A DNA stretch of 64,000 nucleotides. Origin: Rusavskia elegans (taxonomy: Eukaryota > Ascomycota > Lecanoromycetes > Teloschistales > Teloschistaceae). The notes under the pieces were generated by a model. That model saw only the letters and a program-made list of their open reading frames with translations. It had not been told where the DNA came from and made no database searches. Position 1 is the first letter of the stretch, and every line of letters starts with the position of its first letter. A program made the translations under genes and the position numbers. Where the stretch lies: the NCBI GenBank assembly GCA_011316305.1, contig SAUG01000045.1:62001-126000 (forward strand). The letters run 5' to 3'. Positions 54,901 to 64,000 of this stretch are shown piece after piece.

Positions 54901-57900
54901 TCAAATTCTCGCAAGCACTCTCGACCCTCTGCAACCACTCCGACTCAGCCAAGGGCGGGAGGAAGAAGCGCAGCCGCAAGCCATATGTCGATATATTGTT
55001 CGAATTAGGCCCAGCAGCCGCACTTAGTGGACCAATCACTCAGATTCTTGACAAAGAGGACCGACGAGAAAGCATCGCATACATGTCATGCTTACTCAGG
55101 GGGCAAGATGCTTGTGTCACGGCTCTTGAAGCGGTTGGTAAATTGTTTCAGCAAGGTCTGCCAGCCAATATTGCAAACGCGAACGAGGTGCAACGGAACA
55201 GCCCCAAGCCAGCTATTCTGGTTGACATGCCCCCTTTCCCTTGGAACAGATCCCATAAATTCTGGTACGAGACAGCTAGTATGAAAGACTATAGGCATCG
55301 CGTCCATCCTCGGAAAGACCTCATCGGCGCCCGTACTGTCGATGAGAATCCGATGGACGCCCGGTGGCGCCAATACTTGAGGCTTTCTGAAAACCCTTGG
55401 ATCGAAGATCATCGAGCGCAGAAATCAATCCTTTACCCTGCTGCAGGTATGATGGTCATGGCCATTGAAGCTGCCATTCAAAATGCGGACCCACACAAGC
55501 CAGTCGCTGGCTTTGAATTGCGAGACATAAGTATTCGAAACGCAATCGTCGTCCCGGAGGAAGATGGTATAGAGACCATGTTACACATGAGACCATGGAG
55601 AATGGGATCTAAAGCCTCTACCTCCGCCTGGGACGAGTTTTCGATCTTCTCGCGTGCCAACCATGACTGGGTACTCAACTGCTCGGGACTTCTCCAGGTC
55701 CACTATCAATCAGAGAGTAACCCACTGTTTGTGGATGAAGAAGCAGCGCAGAATGAAAAACACAAACGCGCCTACCAAGACATGGCGGACAGCTGCTCCA
55801 AGCCCACGCCTGCTCGGCAGTTCTACGAACAAATGACCAACATCGGTCTCAAGTATGGCCCGTCCTTCATGAAGCTCGCCGAAATCCACAAGGGAAATTA
55901 CAAAGGCCAATGTACGATGAACATTCATGACACCAAGAGTACCATGCCGTTCGAATACGAATATGATCATCTCATCCACCCGTCCACTCTTGACAACATT
56001 TTGCAAATGTTGTTTCCAGCCATGACTGGTCTGAATGAGGAATTGACAGTAGCCAAGGTACCAACTTCCATCGGCAGGCTTTTCGTTTCATCCAGTGTTC
56101 CTCGAGCACCTGGCACTTGCCTACAGGGATACTCCAAAGCAGATACAGTTGGTTTCAGGGACGTCGAGGCCAGTGTAGTCGTTTCAGATTCCAGCTGGGC
56201 AAAACCCTTGGTCATTGCGGAGAATGTCCGATGCACTGCTCTATCTACGAGCAACGAGGGCAATGCGGTTGGCGATGCTCCTGGTCGCAATCTCGCCGCA
56301 AGTCTGGCGTGGATGGAAGACGTGGAGAAGCTCGACGCCGCTGACACAGTCTCCATACTGTCGGAGAGACTGAAAAGCTTCGAAAAAGTCAGCCCGAAAG
56401 TCGTGGAGGAGCTTGAGATAGCAGCTTGGCTCTACATGAAGCGAGCACTTAGCACCTGCTCAACGAAAGAGGTAGAAGGCTTCGAATGGCATCTCAAAGC
56501 GTACTGGGAATACATGCAACATATCCAGAAACGCGTACTAGCCGGCGAGATCGATCATCAAGCCAATGGCTTTGATTGGCTCAATTCTTCTAAGGAAGCT
56601 GAAGAAGAACTTCTTGCCCGCGTGGAGAGGTCCAGCGCCGATGGAGCAGTGATGTGCCGTCACGGGAGACGTCTGATCGAGATCCTTCGAGGCCAGCTGG
56701 AACCATTACAAGTCCTCATGGAGGACAACTTACTGTACAAATTCTACAGCGACGGCATTGGGCAGCAAAAGTCTTACGCGCAAGTTGCCGAATATATGGA
56801 CATGCTCGCCCACAAAACTCCAGACATGAACATCCTCGAGATCGGCGCTGGCACAGGTGGAACAACACTGCCCGTCTTGGAAGCCATAGGGGGACAAGAT
56901 GGCACAGCACCGCGCTTCTCCTCTTACACCTTCACCGATATCAGCACTGGCTTTTTCGAGAAAGCTCGCGATAAACTCAAACCCTGGGCGCAGGTGACGA
57001 AGTATCACAAACTCAACATCGAGGAAGAGCCAGCCGAGCAAGGACTGGAGAACGAAGGCTATGATGTCGTGATTGCTTCGATCGTGCTGCACGCGACACA
57101 TTCCATGGACACGACCATGGCCAATGTGAGAAAGCTTCTCAAGCCGTACGTACTTTTTGACTGAATTACTTTGAACCCCGTTGCTGACAGTCGATAGGGG
57201 CGGCAAATTAGTCTTCGTTGAGATCACACAGGATCTTCTTCGAATTCCAATGGTCGTCGGAGCGTTGTCTGGGTGGTGGATGGGTATGACTGAGATCTCC
57301 AAGCCTTTTAAACTTAAGCTGATTTTCTGAATAGGCCAGGCAGACGGTCGTCAATGGTCACCCAATATGAGTCAAGAGCGCTGGCACGACACGTTGGTCC
57401 GACAAGGATTCAGTGGTGTTGATACCGCAATGTATGATTTTGAAGATCCCCGAGATCGTTGCTTCTCCATGATGATCTCTACCGCTACACCAGTACCCAT
57501 CAAAACCACACCGGATCAAATCCTCATTGTCGAACCTGACCACCCCGTTACCGAAATCCAAGCATTATCCCACACGATCATTGAATGCTTGCGGGATATG
57601 GGATCATCAGCATCTATCACGACGCTTGAGCAAACACTGACATGGGACCTCAGCCACACTGCATGCATCGTCATGACGGAAGCGATGCAGCCCCTTCTCA
57701 TGGACATTGACACGGCGAGCTTCGATGCCGTCAAACATGTCATTCTCAACTCAGCTGGCTGCACATGGCTCACCAGAGGTGCTGTCATCAACTCGGAAGT
57801 TCCAGCCTCCAACCTCATGACTGGCTTTGCTAGAACCATTCGAGCAGAGAACTCTGGGCTCGCCCTCAGTACATTGGACCTAGACCCCACAACGGATCTT

Positions 57901-60439
57901 TCGTCCCGGCTCGTGGCTGAATCTATTGCCAAAATCTGTGTGGCAGGGCACCACGACAAGGATCTTGAGCGTCCTGATTGGGAGTATGCCATTCGGGATG
58001 GAAGGCTCTTGGTCCCTCGATTGGTTCTGGAGCCAGGCACAAATGAAGTCATTGCCACCCAAAACAGTCGTCCTGTCGCTGAGATGAGCTCTTTCAAGCA
58101 AGATGGCCGTGCCCTCACCCTTCAAGTCGGCGTTCCAGGAATGCTGGATACATTACAATTTGTCGAAGATGAATTACACAGCAAACCTCTCACAGCTGAT
58201 GACGTCGAAGTCGAAATCAAGGCATCAGGTCTCAACTTTGTCGATCTGATGGTCTCCATGGGACAGATCACAGAACCTGCCCTTGGAGCGGAGTGCAGTG
58301 GTGTTATCAGCCGAGTGGGTCCCGGAGTGACCAAATTCAAACCCGGTGATAGGGTTATGACTTGGCTGCTTGGGACGTTCAGCAGCTACATTCGAACGCC
58401 CGAGCCTATGATCCAGCTCATACCCGAGGGTATGAGTTTCGAAGTCGCAGCCTCCATTCCAGCAGCCTACGTCACCGCCTACCACGCTCTTGTGGATGCT
58501 GCACGCCTTTCCAAGGGAGAAACTATACTTATCCACAGCGCTGCCGGAGGCGTTGGCCAGGCTGCTATCATGCTTGCACAACATCTTGAGGCTGAGATAT
58601 TTGTGACTGTTTCGTCCCAAGTCAAGAAGGATCTTGTCAAGAGCAAGTACGGCATTGCTGAGGATCACATCTTCAACAGTCGCGACCTCACATTTGTTGA
58701 TGGTATCATGCGAATGACAGGCGGGAAAGGTATCGACGTTGTTCTCAATTCTCTCGCTGGAGAGGCTCTGCGCCAGTCCTGGCTTTGTCTTGCCTGGTTT
58801 GGGAGATTCATCGAGATGGGCAAGAGAGATATAGGTAAATCCCCTGCCTTCTGAGCCTGACCTACAATGAACGCTGACGCTTCTACCAGTCGGCAATACG
58901 GGTCTCGACATGGCTCCATTCATGAAGAATGTTTCATTCTGTTCCGTCAATATTCTCGGTATCCTTCGCAACAGTGTCCCTATGGCCGCCAGGATCTTCG
59001 GACAGACGATGGATATACTGCGCAGTGGTGCCGTCAAGCCTGTGGATCCTATCTCTGTGATGCCTTTCGGTAAAATCGAGGAGGCATTCCGACTCATGCA
59101 GTCTGGCAGGCACATCGGCAAAATCGTCCTGACTGCCAATGACGACGACATCGTTCCAGTTGTTCCTCGAGGGCTGAAGTCTATTGAGTTTGACCCCGAC
59201 GCTACCTATCTTTTGAGTGGCGGTCTCGGTGGTCTGGGTCGAAGTATCAGCGAATGGATGGTAGAACATGGTGCCAGACACCTTGCCTTCCTCTCACGCT
59301 CGGGGCCAGCCAAACCAGAAGCTCAGAAGACACTGGCCAAACTCGCTAAAATCGGTGCTCATGCGGTTGCATATACCTGCGACGTGACAGATGCCAACCA
59401 AGTGAAACGCGCTCTCGCAAAATGCCGAGAAGAGTTCCCTCCTATCCGGGGTGCTATTCAGGGTGCCATGGCATTGAATGTGAGCGAATTATTCTCACCA
59501 AACGCAAAGCTTGTACTGATAACCCTAGGATTCTACATTCCAGAACATGACCCACGCACAATGGGAAGCTTGCCTGAAGCCAAAAGCACATGGGAGCTGG
59601 AATCTTCATGAACAGCTACCCCGTGACATGGATTTCTTCCTCTGTCTCTCATCTGCCGCCGGTGTCGCAGGCTCCATGGGTCAAGGCAACTATGCCGCAG
59701 GTAAGTCTCCCACTTTACACCCCTTTCCCTCACAACCACTAACTTTCGCCAAGGCAATACCTACCAAGACGCCCTCGCCGCCTACCGACGCGCCCAAGGC
59801 CTGCCAGCAACAACCATGGACGTCGGCCTAATCCTCGGCGTCGGCTTCGTGGCCGAAAACATGGACCTCATCGACAACCTGAAATCCTACGGCTTCATTG
59901 GGGTGCGCGAGCAAGAATTCCTCGCCATGCTCCAATGCTGCATCACGGGCACCAGCATCCACAACAAGCCCGTCCCCGCCCAACTCATCACCGGTCTCGG
60001 CACAGGCGGCATGACGCAGTACAGCGGCGCCGAAATGCCTTTCTGGTTCCGCGACGCCAAATTCGCACACATGCGGACCATTGATACGCAGCTCTCTGTT
60101 CAGGATGCTGGGAATGAAGAAGGGTCGCAGCTGCATTTGCAGCTTGCGCAGGCGGAGAATGTGGGGACGGCAACGGATTTGGTGACGGAGGCTATGAAGA
60201 AGAAGTTGGCCAAGGCGATGATGATGGCGGTGGAGGATATTGATGGGGAGCACCCTGTGAGCAGCTATGGGGTGGATAGTCTTGTGGCGGTGGAGGTAAG
60301 GACGTGGGTTTTCAAGGAGATCAAGGCGGATATCAGTGTGTTTGATGTGCTGAGTAATGTACCGTTAGCGACTTTGGCGAGGACGATTGTGGGGAGGAGT
60401 AAGTATATTAGTGAGGCGGTTCTAGAAGGGGAATATTAG
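51941..60439 (+). CDS. Highly reducing iterative type I polyketide synthase (KS-AT-DH-MT-ER-KR-ACP)
   Basis: Eleven exons: 51941-52319, 52368-52636, 52698-52938, 53093-53200, 53256-53497, 53550-57145, 57198-57283, 57335-58834, 58890-59479, 59544-59700 and 59754-60439. All join in phase, giving about 2,617 aa. Ketosynthase: LDTACSSSL (Cys195), [21 protein letters not shown]. Acyltransferase: [20 protein letters not shown] (Ser699). Dehydratase: [14 protein letters not shown] (His1034) and [10 protein letters not shown] (Asp1228). C-methyltransferase: [15 protein letters not shown] at about 1510. Enoylreductase: [11 protein letters not shown] near 2045. Ketoreductase: [11 protein letters not shown] near 2250 and [12 protein letters not shown] (Tyr2387). 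Carrier: [11 protein letters not shown] (Ser2565). Every reducing domain keeps its signature, so the product should be a largely reduced, possibly C-methylated chain. There is no thioesterase or other release domain after the carrier. The 59480-59543 intron drops about five residues usual at that point in the KR, so that junction is the least certain. The product cannot be named. Confidence 0.93.
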
Positions 60440-60649
60440 ATTGAATGAATTCATAGTCTCATTAATTATTTCCTCTTTAATCCTCCAATTGCCGTGGAGA
60501 TGACTTTGCAACCGTATTCGACGCCCCGATACTGTTGGACAGGACGACTCGACAGTCTCACTCGGCTTGCTACATGAGCGTGATTGCTCTCGGATAACAC
60601 AATATGACGTCCTATATTCGTTTCCTTCAACCTTCGGACTACCAGCTAC

Positions 60650-61850
60650 TATAAAAGAAAAAATCCGATAAATTATATTATAAAATTAATAACAATATCT
60701 AAAGCGGCGAAAGTAAATATAAACGATATAATAATTATATTTATAATTTTTGAAATCGGAAAACTTTTAATTATAAACGATTTAAACTACGTAGATAGTA
60801 GAAAGATTAAAAATATTAGAAAAAATAGATTCATTCAACAGTAGATTTAGATTTCTATTAGAGAAATTTAATGGTTTAAAATTAAAATCTTTATAATAGA
60901 AACGACGATTATTTAAATCCGTATAATTATTTTAACTATTTATATACTAACGATCAAAAAATCGATTATATTTACTATTGAATTTACTTTTATCATTATT
61001 ATTTTAAAAACCGTTATTTCCGGAAATATCTAAAACGTCTTCGAAACAAATATTTTTTTCAAAAGAATTATTTTCTACGATAAAAATAATAGCTAATTAA
61101 ATCGCTAAAAATTTATTTAAAATTTTTTATAATATAATATTCAAATTATATTAATTTTAAATAAAATTATATTGTTAATATATACTATTATCTTTCAATA
61201 TTAATATTAAATTAAAATAAAAAGAAATTATATTCGAATTTAGAAAATTTCATTTATGAAAATAGTTAAAACCGATATAAAAAAATAAATAATAAAATAA
61301 AATTGAATCGTTTATAATTTAATAAATTATTATTTTTAAAATAATAAAATAATAAAATAATTCTATATATTTCTATATTTGTACGTTAGATATATTTTCG
61401 TTTTTATATTCGTTTTTATAATTAAATAATCGAATTATTCAATATACGAAATCGTAAATAATTATTTATTTTAAATGAATATTTTTTTTACTTTTTGAAT
61501 CGTTTATATAATTTAAAACGTTGGTTATTATAATAATATTAAATATATTAAAATTAATAGTATTTATATAATTAATTATACAATAATAAAAATACTATTG
61601 AAATAAATTTAATTTAAAAATATTATTTCTAGCGATAATTTAAATATTTAAATATTAAATATTAACGTAACGTAATATTTATATAGATTTAAACTAAGTT
61701 TTTCTAAAATTAAAATCTATTTCTTCTAATTAATAGAATTCAAGACGGAGTTTTAACGAATCTAGAAGCTATTTAGGCTCGATTTTAAAGCTGCGAAGCG
61801 AGGTACGAGCTAAATACAGCTATATTGGTCCGATATAGCGACGGGCTCGT
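60650..61850. repeat. AT-rich RIP-degraded block, unidentified former element
   Basis: 1.2 kb of very AT-rich DNA dense in TAA/TAT words begins about 200 bp after the PKS stop codon and ends abruptly at about 61740-61850. The right edge keeps GC-rich words (GACGGGCTCGTCCTCC). No terminal repeats, coding remnants or copies of the MITE-like family were recognised. Interpreted as a relic transposon by composition only. Confidence 0.6.
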
Positions 61851-62188
61851 CCTCCGTATTGACGTTTGCATCGACGTAAGAGATCTAACTGTATTTCAGC
61901 TCAACCATTATTCGTGACTATTGTCGTGTTTGTTGGTCCTGTCTCGTGGAAGTTTCTCCGAGGGAAGCGCACGAGGTTCATCAGCTATTCCGGTATTCAC
62001 CGTCTACGCGAGTTTCTCCGTGGCAAGGACATAAGCCATGTTGAATGGTGAAAGCGTAACGCATATTAATCCAAGGTGTAGGCATATTTAATTGAGCTAT
62101 TGTGGGTGCTGTCGCAAATAACCTCAGCAGTCAAACTTATCTTTCTTCTGCGAATTGGAACGATCCTTTCTCCACTGGCGCAGTCGAG
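61851..62188. other. Intergenic
   Basis: Normal-composition spacer between the degraded block and the 3' end of the splicing-factor gene. Nothing else seen. Confidence 0.45.
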
Positions 62189-64000
62189 TTACCCCATCTT
62201 CTCAAACCGCTCCTTTGCCTTGTCCCTAGTCCGTTCAGCGAACCCGGCATATCCGCCCGTCGTATTTCTGCCAGCCTCCTCAACAGCATCCCCAATTTTA
62301 CCTCCTTGCGCCCCCAGACCAACGCCCTGCACATACATTTCCGTCGCAATCGCCTCCGTTCTCCCCGTACCCTGCGCACCTAAGCCTTCACCAGCCGACC
62401 AGCCCATTTTGCCGAGTAAGGAGGCGCCTTTAGATGGAGGCGGTGGCTGCCCAGGCTCATTGCTCTCGGCTCCTTCTGGTTGATTCGCTTGTTTCTTGAG
62501 TGGCAGAGAAATTTTCTTCGACGCACCAAAAGCAGCACGTCGCTCCTTGGCCCTGTCTCGATATTCGGAGCTATCGTCCTGAGATGTTGCGGTGCTGGAA
62601 AGACCAGCTTTGGTCATCTTTGCTCGAGCTTGAGCAACGAGCTGGTCATTCTTGAGGTTGTCGCGGTGGAGTTGGCTTAGGCGCTCATGCTTATTGACTT
62701 CAGCCTCGGTCTTGAATTGGCGGGAGCATAGGTAGCAGCATTTCTTTTCGGGATTTGCGAACGTTTGCGTGGGGGTACTGTTTTCGGGCGCAGTGGCGTC
62801 AGACGAGGTTTTTTTCGATTTCGCCTCATCCGTGTCTTGATCTTGGGATGTTTCGGATTTGATCCCATGTAATTCGGCGTGGCGATTGCTCCAGAACTGG
62901 AGATGAGCGGGGGCAGTCTGCCAATATGAGACACTGAAAACTTCAGGGCAAGCCAGCTCCTACCTTCTTCGATTTGGCGGCAGAATTTGCAGCCTCAGCT
63001 TTTCGCTTCTTCGCTTTTACTTCGCTTTCTTTACCGGGCTGTACGAGACCTTCTCCCTCGGCAGCAACAGCTGCAAGATCCGCTGAACTCTTCGCCTGAG
63101 AATCCGCAGCCCCTGCGGACAGGTTTGCGGACCCGGAAGATACAACCAATTGACTAACATAGGCTTCTTTGTCCCAGTAGGCAAGCTTGGTTGCCGTATT
63201 GCCTAACGGGTTGAAGCAAAACTCGGCTGGATCTGAGGCTGTGAATACAGGTACGAAGACGCCGGCATGGACGTAGTCAACGGTGACAGGCTTGGAGGAA
63301 ATAGTGAACTTGTCAAAGGAGTTGAAACGGATGACGGCAGCTTGTGCGTCCTGCTGAGATAAGCGAATGTTAGCCTTAGGGTAGGGATGCCTACATCAAC
63401 AGTAGCAAATTCAGCAAATCCGTATCGCCAGCTCTCGTTGGTCTTCCTATCTCGAACAAGGAGCACTCGTCTGAGGCTGCCTTCTTTGGCGCCGAGGTTG
63501 GCGTCTCCGGTGGTAGATGCGATTTTTGAGTTGCCTTTCTTGGAGATTGATGCGGCAGGCGGCGATGATCGTCGCGAAGGCTTATACAATTTGAAAACAC
63601 CTTTCGCTAGTAGGTCCTCGTTAACTGTAGGCTCGAGACCCCGTAAAAGCAAAAATTGGGAGGGCGTCCCGTTTGGTGAGGCGTCGCTGTCCCCACTGTT
63701 CATCGTTGGTTGTTGTTTGGCGACGGGCGCATTGCCAAAGGTAGACATATCTGGATGGTGTCAATTGTAGGAAATTCTCATGGACGTGTTGGGATCATAC
63801 CAATCTGTGGCGATTGGCACTTGAAGCATCTCAATCTCCCAGGGAAGTTGACGAAAGTGCACTTGGCTGGATTAATTGTGGACGGCAGAATATGGGTCGA
63901 AGGAGCAAAACGTACTATTTTGCACGTCCATTCACCTTCTTTGTCCCCTCGTGGCCGCTCGTCTCTTTCCCGACTGAAGTCGATCCGGACTTTTGCTGCT
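62189..64000 (-). CDS. RBM5/RBM10-like RNA-binding splicing factor (5' partial at window edge)
   Basis: Exons in the window, on minus: 64000-63916 (partial), 63861-63801, 63750-63395, 63350-62964 and 62917-62189. The first visible residues (VRIDFSRERDERP) look like the end of an RRM. They are followed by a RanBP2-type zinc finger, EWTCKICTFVNFPGRLRCFK plus CQ (C-x2-C-x10-C-x2-C). A second RRM follows (FLLLRGLEPTVNEDLLAKGV, WRYGFAEFATVD, DAQAAVIRFNSF). Then come a Lys/Ala-rich linker, a C2H2 finger (CCYLCSRQFKTEAEVNKHER), and a C-terminal G-patch (SLLGKMGWSAGEGLGAQGTG, then GVGLG). This order defines the RBM5/6/10 group of spliceosome-associated nuclear proteins. The acceptor CCAAG at 63862 was chosen because it restores the zinc-finger C-x2-C. 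A housekeeping gene: it marks the end of the accessory region. Confidence 0.9.

Noticed and set aside
51941..60439. PKS-NRPS hybrid or a PKS with a built-in release domain
   Set aside because: The frame ends about 50 residues after the carrier serine, with no condensation, adenylation, reductase or thioesterase motif downstream.
1..64000. tRNA, rRNA or CRISPR features
   Set aside because: None recognised by eye. CRISPR is not expected in a fungal nuclear genome, and tRNAs would need a covariance-model scan to exclude.

Overview
The window is nuclear DNA from a filamentous ascomycete (Pezizomycotina; a Dothideomycete-like fungus is my guess, and the class cannot be proven from sequence alone). 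The grounds are: genes split by 45-85 bp GT..AG introns, a Zn2Cys6 regulator, a highly reducing iterative polyketide synthase (PKS), a fungal-type carotenoid/opsin cluster, an RTA1 protein, and two AT-rich blocks full of C-to-T/G-to-A decay typical of repeat-induced point mutation (RIP).

Layout. 1-4.6 kb: a tandem array of five short paralogues of unknown function in various states of decay (partial at the left edge, two intact, one cut by a late stop, one frameshifted), with one unrelated small gene inside. 5.2-7.5 kb: two tandem BTB/POZ paralogues. 8.7-10.1 kb: a secreted, cysteine-rich modular repeat protein with candidate Kex2 sites. 10.7-19.8 kb: a complete carotenoid-to-rhodopsin cluster: carX-like carotenoid cleavage oxygenase, carRA-like lycopene cyclase/phytoene synthase, carB-like phytoene desaturase and a carO-like proton-pump opsin. 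Together these make the carotenoid, cleave it to retinal and use the retinal in the opsin. 22-28.4 kb: a secreted hypothetical, a probably broken DUF7726-like gene, a coiled-coil protein and a GNAT acetyltransferase.

28.6-38.6 kb is one RIP-degraded mobile-element complex. Its outer ends are near-perfect ~125 bp inverted repeats flanked by TA. Inside are four copies of a ~630 bp MITE-like element. One copy lies inside another, and a third carries an LTR retrotransposon with a 5 bp target duplication.

40.6-60.4 kb is a candidate biosynthetic cluster: MFS exporter, FSH1-type serine hydrolase, Zn2Cys6 regulator, RTA1 membrane protein, UDP-glycosyltransferase, and an 11-exon highly reducing PKS (KS-AT-DH-MT-ER-KR-ACP, about 2,617 aa, no release domain). 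I infer that the hydrolase releases the chain, the glycosyltransferase decorates it, and the MFS and/or RTA1 proteins handle export or self-protection. The cluster sits between two RIP-ravaged blocks (28.6-38.6 and 60.6-61.9 kb). The right edge holds an RBM5/10-like splicing factor that runs off the window. All exon boundaries were set by hand from splice signals and reading-frame continuity. No database search was possible.
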